Origin: Choanephora cucurbitarum
Taxonomy: Eukaryota > Mucoromycota > Mucoromycetes > Mucorales > Choanephoraceae
Reading direction: 5' to 3'
Assembly: GCA_025331435.1 (NCBI GenBank)
Contig: JAIWNI010000028.1
Location: 1-64,000 of the forward strand
DNA length: 64,000 bases
In this document: positions 11,477-23,412 of the stretch, in pieces
How the letters are laid out: each line of letters starts with the position of its first letter
Numbering within the stretch: the first letter of the stretch is position 1
Program-made: the position numbers and the translations under genes
The notes under the pieces: model-generated
The model's database searches: none
What the model was told of the DNA's origin: nothing
What the model saw: the letters and a program-made list of their open reading frames with translations, nothing else

Positions 11477-12893
11477 TTATTCTTCACAATAACTACTGAT
11501 GACTTCATCATGGACCACTGTGGCATCCCAAATCACTTTTTGTTCTGAAGGATGACTAGAGGGCACTGTAGGCTTCTGTCCATAACAGACAAACCAGTTG
11601 ATATGTGACTGATTGGCAGCACATTGCTTGACTCCATCTGCCATGACTTTATCGTAATCCAAATCAAGATGATCTCGTACCAATTTGGGATGCATCGAAC
11701 AGACACAGGCCATATAATCCTGACCATGCACTTCACCCAGATGCCCACCCCAACCAATGGGTATACGAACACGATGCTGATGTACATCGACAAACTTGCC
11801 ATGGGTCATCAATAAGGTGCCTACTTGGTGTGCTGGCATGATGTCAACATGGATTGATTTGAGTGCTTTCAATACTATATAAAGTGAATGTTAGAACTAA
11901 AAATCACAACTGAAATCAAACGGAGCTTACACATTTCATTAGCATAGGTGGTACATAGAGGACCTGATCGATGCACTGCATATTCACAGTCCATGATTTC
12001 AACATAGCCTGAGGGTTTCAGAACACGATACATCTCTTCAAAGACCTGAATGATATCCTTTTCTGTCAAGAATCCCAAAATGAGACGCATACGTACAATA
12101 TCAAATGTGTTGTCTTCATAAGGTAAATTCTCTATGAAATTATGTTGAGTGAATTTAGCATTGGCTGGTTTAATGGTAGTTGGAAACATCAATCGTAAAT
12201 CTACACCATGGAATTCTATAGAGGAAATTGAATTAAACACAAAATAAGCTTTTTTTTTTTTAAATGAATTACCTGTTTTAGGATATTCTGTTGCCATTTC
12301 AAGTAACCTATCCCATCATTTTTAGAATATTTTTACAACTTTTTTTTTTTTTTGTTTTCAAAATTTTACCAAGTGCCAGGTCCACACCCTACATCCAATA
12401 CTTTGGTACCTTCTTTCTTTAATAAATCATCTGCCTGAACTGCTAAATTCCCCTTAAAGGCATATTTCAATAGGAAATGCTAAAAACAAGAAATAAGAAG
12501 AATAATAAAAAAAAAATTTTTTTTTTCTTCTATTACCAACACCACTAATCTATCCACTTCATCATCATCTACTGGAAGATAAAAGTTATCTATAGGTCCA
12601 ACAACATAACGTCGATTGTTGGCTGTTTCATATGTGAGGGGAATAGGATGTTCTGGTGTGGTTGTGGAGGTATTGGAAGAGGGTGTAGAGGGTCGTTTTG
12701 ATGATTCAGGCGATGGATGTGTCGATTTAGCCACTAAACTGCTTTTTGAAGGTCGTTTTTTTGTGGTGTCCACTGGTATAGGTTTGGGTTCAATAAAGTC
12801 AAATTGATTGATTTTTCTTCGATTACGAACAGTTAGATTGGCCATCATTTCATCTGAGCAAGGCTCATATGACCTTGAATTAGCATTTCCCAT
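11477..12893 (-). CDS. SAM-dependent methyltransferase with N-myristoylation signal
   Basis: Five exons: 12893-12537, 12479-12370, 12307-12273, 12215-11931, 11874-11477 (394 aa). The start was chosen at MGNANSRS, which fits the N-myristoylation rule (Gly2, Ser6); the frame stays open upstream but only as Phe/Ser-rich translation of a (GAAAAA)n tract. Residues 1-110 are low-complexity (Ser/Thr/Pro). The class I methyltransferase fold follows: motif I DVGCGPGTWLLEMA (split over exons 2 and 3), EFHGVDLR, then NLPYEDNTFDIVRMR and MYRVLKPSGYVEIMD. The C-terminal half contains GWGGHLGEVHGQDY and resembles a methyltransferase family common in mucoralean genomes (from memory). The substrate is unknown. 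If myristoylated, it would act at a membrane. Confidence 0.85.
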
Positions 12894-12900
12894 AATAAAA

Positions 12901-12990
12901 GAAAAAGAGAAAGAAAAAGAAAAAGAAAAAGAAAAAGAAAAAGAAAAAGAAAGAGAAAAGAAAGAGAAAAGAAAGAAAAAGAAAAAAAAA
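12901..12990. repeat. (GAAAAA)n tract in the methyltransferase 5' leader
   Basis: Imperfect hexamer and pentamer GAAAAA/GAAAA repeat lying 8 bp upstream of the methyltransferase ATG. On the coding strand it is a long pyrimidine tract. Such tracts also precede other starts in this window (for example 54240-54330 before the DYRK gene). Confidence 0.85.
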
Positions 12991-13653
12991 CGAGAAAGTA
13001 TGCTATAAAAATAAAAATAAAAAAAAAAGGTAAGATGTTGCATTATAAAAATGGTACAAGAAGCAATTAGATTGGATATGTTTCAGTAGTCTAGATAACA
13101 CGCATCTTTCTTTTTTAGTAACTGATTCTACCCTCTTGCTAGTTCATATTCTTTTACTTTTTGTTTATGGGAGGAATATACCAGATAAAGTAATCTAACC
13201 AGTGTCTTTCTATTCAATGATTGGTTAACATTCTGTCAACTCTAAAGATTCTATAGAATATATAAGCTTATTCCCTGAACCTGAAAGTTTCAACCCCCCC
13301 CCCTGTCTCTATGATCAATAATTAGAATATTCCATCTATAATAGAATAAACCTATTTACAAGGTATTAAACTGAGTTTAGGATCACTAACCACTCCAACA
13401 CTAACCCAAAAAAGGGACGTTTATAGTGTCCATGCTTTCAAATGATCGACAGTCATTAAAGGAGAAATGAAAGTTGACACTTTCTTTTCTTATAAAAAAA
13501 AAAAGCTTATTTCTCTATTAAAAATAGAAATGTTCCACATAGCACCTTTCTAAAAAAAAAAGGGGGGGCTTTCATTTTAATAAGTGGTGTATTGACATAA
13601 TAAAAAACTGTACAAATAAGAAATAAGCATTAAGAAACATATAAAATTTTCCC
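12991..13653. other. Intergenic between methyltransferase promoter and F-box gene 3' end
   Basis: No gene seen. Contains a C10 run at 13294-13303 and several A/T homopolymers. Confidence 0.5.
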
Positions 13654-15216
13654 CTATAAATCAAGGCATTTTGTATTAAGTTCATGAGCAAAATCCATGA
13701 CCAAGATTTTCCTATCTTGACTAGCACTAAAGAAAAAAATAGATAAATAAAAAGCTATCTTTTTTTTATGATGAGTTTACCTGATAATACGCTTTTTGTC
13801 AAAATGCACATCAAAAATCCAACTGGAATGACCACTTTGGAAATTCAATAGACAGGCACCCGAACTAAATAAGAATTAGCTTAGGTGGATATGACATCAC
13901 CCATACTTACTTTGTATCCCATACACGTATACTCTGATCATAACTAGCACTGACAATCTTATCTCCCACCAATCGAAGGTTACGAACAAGCCCTGTATGA
14001 CCTTCAAAGACCATAGTACATACACCCGTCTAATGAATAGGTTAGCAATAAGTCAATAAATTTATAATTTTTTTTTTACCTCAGCATCCCATACACGAAT
14101 GGTATGATCGTTGGATCCACTCACAATACGCTTACCATCAAATTGAACACACGCCAAACCATGTTTATGACCAGCAAATTCACGCATCAAGGTACCTGTC
14201 GAAATCTCCCAGAGTTTAATCAAGGCATCACTTGAGGCAGACACGAGGTAATTGCCCTTGAGTTGAATGGCATTGACTGGACCATGATGGCCCATGATCA
14301 TTCTGATTGGCTGAAATGTACTACTACTCCAGATACGTATGGATGCATCTTTAGATGAACTAATGATATACCGTTCATCAAATGAGACATCAGATACACC
14401 TGAAGAATGACCCTAATCACTTATGGTGTTAATATCTAACATTAGAATGAGGCTTTTTTCATAGTTACATGGAGCCTGCCCCTGATACGCTTGGTTTTCA
14501 TGTCCCAGACAATGACTGTATGATCTGAAGAACCAGAGACGATGAACTGATCATTATACTGTAGACAGAGTACACTGCCTTGATGACCTTCTAGTGTATC
14601 TCGGCATTGATAATGATGCAAATCCCAAATCTTAATGGTCCTGTCTCGACTGCCAGTGATGATCTTGTCATCATCAAACTGAAGACAATAGACACTGTCT
14701 TGATGGCCAATCAGATAATGAGAAGCTACTTTACCGATACGCCATCGTTTCTCCAATTGATAGCGTTGTTTAAACCAATAATACCAACTCTGTTCTTCTT
14801 CTGTCAGATAGGTGAGGGTGGGTGGAATTCTCAGACGCCAATTGTTTTCCATCATCCGTAATTTCCACACTTCATCCACATAGAACAGACTGGCCCAGGC
14901 ACGACTTACTTTAGGAATCGTCAGTAATGTATCAAAATCGACTAATGAAACAATATACATGCAAAGCTCTGCCGGCAGTTTTTGTACGAAATCTAAACAA
15001 TTGCATGATATTCAAGATCTGTCTTTGAATCTTTATTTTATATTATATACCTATTCTGTTGGTCACTCGTTTCATTTCATAACTTTGATAGAATACGATA
15101 CGCTTTCCAGGCGATCGAGGTTTTCTAGAGGATTCTTTATAGTGATAAGGTGAGGACGTGATATACTGTGTGTTCTCAAGGGGTGGTGCTACTGGGATGC
15201 CAAAGTTGTCATTCAT
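13654..15216 (-). CDS. F-box/WD40-repeat protein (SCF substrate receptor)
   Basis: Six exons: 15216-15051, 14992-14469, 14412-14080, 14029-13911, 13864-13781, 13726-13654 (432 aa). The F-box is at about residues 56-100 (FVQKLPAELCMYIVSLVD, then PKVSRAWASLF). Seven or so WD40 repeats follow, each recognisable by endings such as DRTIKIWD, DHTVIVWD, DASIRIWS, DALIKLWE, DHTIRVWD and DQSIRVWD. This layout is that of Cdc4/Met30/beta-TrCP-type receptors, which bring phosphorylated substrates to an SCF ubiquitin ligase. The target and orthology cannot be settled here; the N-terminus is much shorter than in yeast Cdc4. The initiator Met is the first in frame. Confidence 0.9.
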
Positions 15217-16412
15217 ACTATGTCGACTTAAAGAGAGAGAGAGAAAAGCCCTTTCACAGGCTTATGATATATATACTCTAAAAAAAAGGTAAGGATATTC
15301 ACTAGAGAGAGTATGTTGTGTGTGTGTGTATATAAAAGTGCTTTCTCTCTCTCTAGTTAAAGGTATCAATTTGGGTAAAAAAGTCGACTTTTTTTTAAAA
15401 AAAGAATGAGAAAAGCAAAAAAAAAAAAAAGAGAATTTTGTATCCTAAAGGGATGTTTTCTTCAAGTCTAAAATGGGAAAGTCAATGTCACGTGTTACAA
15501 AGCAGAATAGAAAGAAAGAAAAAGAGAGAGAGAGAGAAAGAGAGTATCTTTTGAATTGCCATCATTCTAATTGACACAATATCTGTTAGGGCCATTCGAT
15601 TCACAATGCAGGCTCAAGAATAGTTCATGAAGTGATATTCATCTCATTTAAAACTTCAAGGAAAAGGGTAAACATCATTCTTTAAATAGCATTGTTTTCA
15701 ATTGCAACCCTTTTTTTTTTTACCCCTAAAAAACAAAAGCATTGATCGAATGTTGATTGGTCAGAACATCTCTCTCTCATTCTCTTTAAGATAGCTTCTG
15801 TATGATTTAGAATACCGACAGTTCAGCACTGATCATGATGACAAACAACATACTTATTATGTCATGACATTCAGGGTCTCAATTATACTGATTGTTATCC
15901 TGACAACATCTTGTTATTGACTACCATGTTGAATTCAATCTTCTTCAAGGCAGGTAATTTACACTTGACTCGTTTTAAATCAGGATGTAATTTATGCTGT
16001 CTTTTGTCTATTCCCCCCCCTTTTTCTTTTCTTTTCTTTAGTATCTAAGCCAATCATGTCTAATCCATTGCTAACATCAGTTGGATAAGTGAACATGGTG
16101 AGACACATTTCATCTGTTCCGAAATCCATTCATGCTACGTATGACAAGCTTTTATATCTTCTAGTCTATACTCTCTCTTTTTTGTATGAATACAGCCATA
16201 TCAACTAGATAACCAAAGCTATATTCTATCTTAATCTAGAGACTTTCAAAGTATAACATAGATACAGTTTTTCAAGTATGAAGGCACATACGGTCTTTTG
16301 ATTCGGGGGATACCAAGGCTCACTTTTTGATACCCCGCCTGATGATTCATTTCCATCCAGCCCCCTTTCTTTTTTTTTTTTTCTTTTTTTTAATAAAAAA
16401 CCAAAAAAAGTG
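15217..16412. other. Divergent promoter region, F-box gene / DNM1
   Basis: About 1.2 kb between two divergent start codons. It holds GA/CT microsatellites (15230-15244, 15520-15542), homopolymers and a C8 run (16013-16020). No coding sequence is seen. Confidence 0.55.
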
Positions 16413-18761
16413 ATGAATGACTTGATTGAACTGACCAATAAACTTCAAACAGTGGTCACTTCAGTAGGAGCAGACAGTACACTGGATTTACCTTTGATTA
16501 CAGTGGTAGGATCACAATCATCCGGTAAATCCTCTGTACTGGAAACATTGGTTCAACGCGATTTCTTGCCTCGTGGCAGTGGTATTGTGACTCGACGACC
16601 TTTGATCCTTCAGTTGGTGACCTTGCCACAGACGGATGCACTAGAGTATGGTGAATTCCTTCATATCAAGGATAAAAAGTTTTATGAATTTACAGAGATT
16701 CGTGAGGAAATCGAACGCGAAACCAGTCGATTGGCAGGTGGCAACAAGGGTATCTCTCGTATGCCTATCCATCTCCGTATCTATTCTCCCAAAGTACTCA
16801 ATCTGACATTAGTCGATCTTCCAGGTTTAACCAAGGTAAATAAGCATTTATAGGTTATTGTTATTTTATGTTAACGTATGGATCAAGTAGATTCCTATAG
16901 GAGATCAACCGAATGATATTGAAAAGCAAATTCGTAGTTTAGTGATGGATTTCATTTCAAATCCAAATAGGTAAATTACTCAAGTGATCATCCTCTATAG
17001 ACATTAACCCTTTTTTGAGTAGTATCATTTTAGCTGTCACACCTGCAAATTCAGATTTAGTGAATTCAGACAGTCTAAAGATGGCTAGACAGGTGGATCC
17101 TGAAGGAAAGAGAACGATTGGTGTATTGACCAAGTTGGATTTGATGGATGCTGGTACCAATGCATTGGATATCTTGTCAGGTCGATCTTATCCTCTCAAA
17201 TTGGGTTTTATTGGTGTTGTCAATCGAAGTCAACAGGATATCTTGACCAATAAACCCATGTCGACTGCGATTGAAGCTGAAAATCAGTTCTTTCAACAAC
17301 ACCCTGCTTACCGAAGTGTGGCTGCCAAATGTGGTACACAATACCTTAACAAACAACTGAATACAGTAAAGTTAGAAGCTATATATTAAAGTAATGAACT
17401 AACAAAGTAGGATAGATTTTACATGCACACATTAAGGAAAAGTTACCTGAATTAAAGACAAAACTCGGTCAATTGATCAGTCAGAAACAACAAGAACTCA
17501 GTCAATATGGTGAACCAACTGTCTCGACGGATCCATTGCACCGAGGACCTTTGATTTTGAGATTGTTGACTAAATTCTCCAATGATTTTGTGGCTGCTAT
17601 CGATGGTACTTCATCAGAAATGTCGACAAAGGAATTATGTGGAGGTGCACGTATTTATTATATCTTCAACCATGTCTTTGGACAAGCACTGGATGCCATA
17701 CCCGCCTGTGCTAACCTTACCAACCATGATATCCGGACTGCCATCCGTAACTCAACAGGTCCTCGTCCTTCCTTGTTTGTGCCTGAACTGGCTTTTGATT
17801 TACTTGTCAGACCTCAGATCAAACTGTTAGAGGCACCTAGTTTACGATGTGTTGAACTTGTCTATGAAGAACTGATGAAGGTCTGTCATAGTTCAGATAC
17901 CAAGGTAAGAAACATAGAAGTTCAAAAGACGATCTTTTATTCACTTTTTTCTTAGGAATTATTGAGATACCCAAGATTGCATCAACGCTTAGTGGAAGTG
18001 GTCTCTGAACTGTTAAGGGAACGACTGAGCCCTACCTCTTCTTATGTTGAAAGTCTGATTGCTATCGAAAGAGCCTATATCAACACAAACCATCCTGATT
18101 TTCTGGGTGCAGCAGGTGCCATGGCCAATCTGGAAGAATCCAAAAAGAAGAAAAAGGACATCAAACGCAGACCACCTGCCCACTTGGATTTCAGTCGACC
18201 TATAGGCGATACAGAGGAGCCTTCAGCACCCAAGGATTCCTTTTTAACTTATTTCTTTGGTGGTGCAGGTAAGAATGAACGACCTGCTCTAGGATCTCAA
18301 GAGATGATGACCAAAGCACAGTATGCACCACCTATCTCTGTCAACAGTATGATGGAGAATGAGATGGTAAAGAAATTAGAACAAGCTTCACTGAACAATG
18401 AAGGACCTATTGTCGCTTCGGATAGAGAAGAATTAGAGACTCAGTTGATTCGTAAGTTATTTAGAGCATATAAGAATCTATCACTCATATTTTCCATCTT
18501 TTTTTAGGTACTTTAATTACCAGTTACTTTAATATCGTCCGAAAGAACATTCAGGATCTTGTGCCTAAATCAGTCATGCACTTATTGGTGAATTATTCAA
18601 GAGAATCTGTACAGAATCGTCTTGTGGCAGCACTCTATAAAGAAGATCAGTTCAATGAGCTATTGCAAGAAGACGACACTATCTCTACCGAAAGAGAGAA
18701 ATGTAAATCCATGTTACATGTCTATAAACAAGCGTTTGATATCATCAAGAATGCCATGTAA
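16413..18761 (+). CDS. DNM1: Dynamin-related GTPase Dnm1 (mitochondrial/peroxisomal fission)
   Basis: Six exons: 16413-16835, 16891-16970, 17023-17365, 17416-17904, 17956-18451, 18508-18761 (694 aa). The dynamin GTPase domain has G1 GSQSSGKSS (about residues 33-41), the catalytic-Thr loop GIVTRRP, G3 DLPG (135-138) and G4 TKLD (204-207). A middle domain/stalk and a C-terminal GED follow (about 595-694). The run [20 protein letters not shown] and the [13 protein letters not shown] motif fit yeast Dnm1/Drp1 rather than Vps1. The protein self-assembles on mitochondria and peroxisomes to drive division. The variable insert (about 480-560) is short and Lys-rich. The start at [12 protein letters not shown] aligns with family N-termini. 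It is followed by HEM3 after only 86 bp. Confidence 0.95.
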
Positions 18762-18847
18762 TTAATAAAAATGTGACAGTGATTTTCCTTTTTTTTTATA
18801 AGGGGGGTACCCTTCTATTTTTTATATTTTATTTTATTTTTTAAAAC

Positions 18848-19946
18848 ATGCCTACCAAAAAGACGATTGTCATTGGTTCTCGCAAGTCTCAACTTGCTCT
18901 TGTTCAAACACATATTGTCAGAGATATCCTTCAGAGCACCTATCCAGAATATGAATTCGATATTATATCCATGTCAACCACAGGCGACAAGATCTTGAAT
19001 CAGGCACTCAGCAAAATTGGTGAAAAGGCCTTGTTTACAAAAGAACTTGAGATTGCCTTGGAGAACGGTACAGTTGATTTGGTGGTTCATAGTTTAAAGG
19101 ATCTGCCTACTGTCTTACCAGGCGGTATGTTCCTGGGAGCCATCATGGAAAGAGAAAATCCAAATGATGCACTTGTGTTGAATGACAAATGGAAGGGTCA
19201 TACATTGGCTACATTGCCTGCTGGATCTGTGATTGGTACAAGTTCACTTAGAAGAGTGGCTCAACTGAAGCGAAGATATCCTCATTTAAAATTCATTGAT
19301 GCAGTAAATGTGATAGTTATTGTGTTTGAATATGTGGGACTTACTATTTATTTTATTTTATTTTTTTTAGAGAGGCAATCTGTAAGTAGAGATAAGGGAT
19401 TGGATAGAAAAGACACTGACACAGTTTTTGGATAGTAACACGCGTTTAGCTAAATTAGATGATCCTGAAGGACCTTATAGTGGCATTATTTTAGCTGTTG
19501 CAGGCCTTGTTCGTATCGACAAAGGCGATCGTATATCTCAAATCTTAACATCATCCGATTCACTTCATGCTGTCTCACAAGGTGCATTAGGTATCGAATG
19601 CCGTGAATCAGACAAGGACATTCGTGCCCTATTGGAACCTTTAAATCATCAGGACACGCGTCTTGCCTGTCTATGTGAGCGTTCCTTGATGCGCACACTG
19701 GAAGGTGGCTGTAGTGTGCCTATTGGTGTCAACAGTCGTCTAGAGAACAACACCCTTTGGCTTCATGGTCTTGTCTCTAGTTTAGATGGTCAAAATGTAG
19801 TTGAACATCAAGACCAAGTTGACCTTGCCATTGCTGATACCAAAGAACATAAAGAACAATTGGCTACTCAACTGGGTCAGACAGTTGCTGAGAAATTGAT
19901 GGAGATGGGTGCTGATAAGATTTTGGCAGAATTAGGTCATCAATAA
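18848..19946 (+). CDS. HEM3: Hydroxymethylbilane synthase (porphobilinogen deaminase)
   Basis: Three exons: 18848-19303, 19371-19381 (only 11 nt) and 19436-19946 (325 aa, normal length for the family). It polymerises four porphobilinogens to hydroxymethylbilane, the third step of haem synthesis, in the cytosol. Seen: [13 protein letters not shown] near the N-terminus, [10 protein letters not shown] with the catalytic Asp, [14 protein letters not shown], and GGCSVPIGV with Cys248, which carries the dipyrromethane cofactor. The microexon supplies RGNL of the conserved RGNLNTRL block; without it the frame breaks. Promoter space is only the 86 bp after DNM1, and GET2 starts 30 bp after the stop. 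Confidence 0.95.
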
Positions 19947-19976
19947 AAGTGTTTTTTAATTTTTTTTAAAAAAACA

Positions 19977-20861
19977 ATGGAACAAGAAAAACGTCGACTT
20001 CGAAGACAAGAACGTATTCTTGCTTCAGCCGAAAGTAGACTTCATAAGATCACAGCAAGTCAAAGTGGCAAGTAGATGAAGCTAAAGATGATGAGGATGT
20101 TGACATCTTTATTCTATAGCCATCTCTCGAGAAATAACTTGTAATTCAGAGACACTTTCCTTGGCTGAACATTATCCTGCTTCAGATGGTAGACGACAAC
20201 GATCCATCGCACCTTCAGCTAAACATCGACCGATTGTTCAACAGTTGATTGAAGAAGAACAGGAACAAACTCAGCTGAAGGGTTGGTTGGGTGACCATGT
20301 CTTACTTGCTTATATGTTAAGGCGAACCAGTATTCGACCGAGACGATCGTCTGATCCTGCTAATAAATATTGGCATTTACTTCATTTCTTATCCATGGCA
20401 TGGTTAGGTTTCTTGGCTGTGTATGAACAAGCATCCATGCATGGTTGGACGCATGTCTCTAGCTTGATAAAGACACATCCCACGCATCCCATGGTTCAGT
20501 TTGTAAGTAAAACACATTCGATTGATAGCCCTAGACTTTACTTATTTCTTATGAAAAGCCAGTGTTTATCTATTTTGTTCTCCTTGAATTCCTCTTGAGA
20601 TTTGGCAGGACCATCTATCAACCTGTAAGTCATCACCATCTATGATCTTTACTTTCAACTCATTATTATGTTTAACAGAATGACACAAGCCCAGATCAGG
20701 CAGCCTTCATTCAAATGGTTTCCCAATTACCACCATCACTTCAACAACCTGTCTATTGGATACAGACCTATGGACTTTTGATCCACAGCCTATTTAAAGA
20801 TGTATGTATTGTGGTCTTTATGATAGGCTTCATAGGTCTTTTTCAATGGGTCTTTTTTTGA
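19977..20861 (+). CDS. GET2: GET complex subunit Get2/CAMLG-like (tail-anchored protein receptor)
   Basis: Four exons: 19977-20067, 20120-20502, 20559-20624, 20679-20861 (240 aa). The N-terminus EKRRLRRQERILASAESRL is the Arg-rich helix with which Get2 captures the Get3 ATPase. Three hydrophobic segments follow (about residues 125-145, 159-174 and 222-239), matching the three membrane spans of Get2. With Get1 it inserts tail-anchored proteins into the ER membrane. Intron 1 fits best as GC-AG (donor GCAAGT at 20068): the GTAGAT donor at 20072 would put the protein out of frame. The last span ends almost at the C-terminus. The stop lies 13 bp from the stop of the opposing SRPRA gene. Confidence 0.8.
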
Positions 20862-20874
20862 AATTAAACATTTT

Positions 20875-22756
20875 TTATTGTTTCAGTAAACTATGAACCA
20901 CATGAGATACTTTAAGGTTTTTGAGATCCGTATAGGTCTGTCCAGTGCCTACAAAATAGATAGGCTGTCCTGTAATATAAGTCATGGAGAGAGCAGCACC
21001 CACTTTATCGTCAATGGTATCAAACTTGGTCAAGATCATGCCGTCAATATGGCGAGGATGCTGTAGACCCGAAAAGTCCTTGAGGGCCTGATTGAATTTC
21101 GTCAGTTGGTCCACAGCCTCATTGCCCACCAGAGCCTCACCCACAAAGATGATCTTGTCTGGTTGATTGACAGACACGAGTTTGGAGAGTGCGCGCATCA
21201 GAGGTTCATTGTCCTGCATACGACCGGCTGTATCGATCAAGACAACATCGAATTGGTTGACAGTGGCATAGTGGATGGCATCCTTGGCGATCCCAGCTGA
21301 ATCTTTACCGTACCCACGTTCAAACAGTTCCACAAGACCACCACCGTTGCTTGTCTGGAGTGCACGCAGATTTCGAGCATGCACACGTAATTGTTCAACA
21401 GCACCACTACGGAAAGTATCACAAGCAGCAATCAAAATCTTGTAATTGTTTTGAAGTAACCAAAAGCATACTTTACTTAAATTGGTAGACTAATCTAATG
21501 GGTCAGTAATTTTTTCTTATCTATATATAGATCACTTTACTTTGCCAACACCATTGACACCAATGAAACACATTGTATAAGGTCTTTTTTCTGATTTGGC
21601 TTGTTCGATATCTCTCAAGATATCCAATGATGTCTTGGGTGTCAAGATACGCTTCAAGGCCACTTCCATACTGTTTCGAACAGCCGTTGAGATACGCTCA
21701 AAACTACCCAGCTTCTTACCTACCAAACTGGTCTTGACACTGGAACATAAATGATCGGCTATATCAGATGCTACATTCTGTTGAATCAAATGTTCCTTGA
21801 TATTGGCAATCACAGGATCCAAGATATCTGGTGTGATTTCACGTTGATGTGTAAAGGATGTCAAGTAAGAAAACAGACCATTGCCTGAACTAACCACTTC
21901 TTCTTCTTCTGATTGAATCACATCTTGTACTTCATAAATACCCTTGTCATTCTTTTGACCCAATTTGGATTCATCCACCCATTGAGCTGCTGTACTTTCA
22001 GGATCCTCACGATCCTCTTTACTTGAATAGTCAAGGGATTCCATCTCACCTTTAGCAATCTGACCATCCCATACACGCGCTTGTTTTTGAGATTTCTTCT
22101 TCTTTGTTTCTTCCACCATAGGCTTTGTAGACTTGACAGGGCGTTTACCCATCATTCTGGGACTATTCCCTTGTAAACGAAGTGCTTTGATATTCTTGGT
22201 GATCTCATCTTCATCTACTGTCTGTGTCTGTGTGACGAATTCACCCTCTTATTAAAAAAAAAAAATTAATTAAGATCACTTTCAAACATCACCATCGACA
22301 TTTACTATTCTGTGCTTGTGATCCCTTAAGGGAAGTTTCGAATTTCTTGGTATCTTCAAACTTTCGAGGTTGTCGTTGACGTTGACTGTATTTCTGTTCC
22401 ATCTGCATCAGGGCCTTCTCAAAGACAGGACCAAACTGATCAAACCCAGTCAAGGCATGACGTTGTAGACTCTCTTGATAGGTCTCGATAAAGATCCGCT
22501 TGACAGTCTCCAGAAGTTCATCGAGATAGTTGAGTTGTAAGATCTTTTGATGGGCTACCACAAACACAAGATCGAACTCGTTTGCAAATGTCCATTTGAG
22601 AGCATAACTGTCTTTGATGTAGGTGTTGGTACCTGCGCGTTCCTCCATCAGGACGTGACGCACCAGGTCTTCAACAGGAGAACCTGTGATGGAAGTGAAT
22701 TTCTTTTGCCAGAGAACAAACCCGCCCTTGGTTAAGATAGTAAATAGATCGAGCAT
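20875..22756 (-). CDS. SRP101: Signal recognition particle receptor subunit alpha
   Basis: Three exons: 22756-22306, 22247-21541, 21489-20875 (590 aa). The N-terminal longin-like SRX domain ([17 protein letters not shown], residues 1-130) binds the beta subunit. A charged linker and then the NG domain follow. The SRP-type GTPase shows G1 GVNGVGKS (about 380-387, split by intron 2), [18 protein letters not shown] and TKFD. It docks ribosome-bound SRP at the ER for co-translational translocation. The length is near that of yeast Srp101 and human SRPRA. It converges on GET2, the receptor of the post-translational route. Confidence 0.95.
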
Positions 22757-23145
22757 ACAAGAAAGAAAAAGTGAGGGAAATAAGATGTGTGTAACAGTGA
22801 TTGGGGTTATCCCTTCATCATCCGATCTGTACTTGAAATTCGGATGATTTCTCGGTACGTCTTTAAAAAGCGTAGTTAAGAGAGAGTAAAAACTTCATGT
22901 ATGATAGTCCAAAGTAAGCGCGTTTCTTTTTCTGAGGAAAGCTCCCCTTTTTTTTGGATTTCGCCGTTATTTTTTCCGTTTTTTTAAAAAACTACGCAAA
23001 ATAAAATGGCATATAATTTTTTTATTATGATGATGATAGTTATAAAGAAAAATGATAAACATATGTATATATACGAATGAATGGAGTGGGGAATAAGGGC
23101 CTAATAAATGATATATGTACAAAATAAAAATGAAACTGAATGTTT
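22757..23145. other. SRPRA promoter region
   Basis: 389 bp upstream of the SRPRA start and downstream of the small zinc-finger-like gene. Only A/T runs are seen. Confidence 0.45.
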
Positions 23146-23412
23146 CTAAGGTTCATGTAGGTTCACGACAACATGCATCCATTCATGGTGATGCGTAGAG
23201 AAATGCGTACTAATCCATTTGTAAACAAAGGAACCATTGATTCTGACCAACAATCGCTGTGAGCAAATGGGACATGTTCTATAGGAATATTTTGTTGTCA
23301 CTCGCTTTCTAGGTAGATGGATATTGGGTGATTCATTGGAGCAGAGAGACTGATTGAGAAACAATCGAGATGTTGTCGCTAAAGAAGTGTTTGTGATTGA
23401 AACTAGAGACAT
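23146..23412 (-). CDS. Small hypothetical protein with CxxC...H zinc-binding look
   Basis: A single-exon frame of 88 aa. The C-terminal half carries CPICSQRLLVR and, about 25 residues later, THFSTHHH, so a C2H2/C2H3-type metal site is possible. The N-terminus is Ser/Thr/Asn-rich. It has its own 5' and 3' space (about 390 bp to SRPRA and 1.07 kb to RPC37). I do not recognise a family. It could be a real small gene or a chance frame; the clustered Cys/His residues favour real. Confidence 0.45.
   Translation of the reverse strand: MSLVSITNTSLATTSRLFLNQSLCSNESPNIHLPRKRVTTKYSYRTCPICSQRLLVRINGSFVYKWISTHFSTHHHEWMHVVVNLHEP

Noticed and set aside
12894..13043. N-terminal extension of the methyltransferase
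   Set aside because: The upstream in-frame codons are Phe/Ser-rich translation of the (GAAAAA)n leader, and MGNANSRS is a good myristoylation start.
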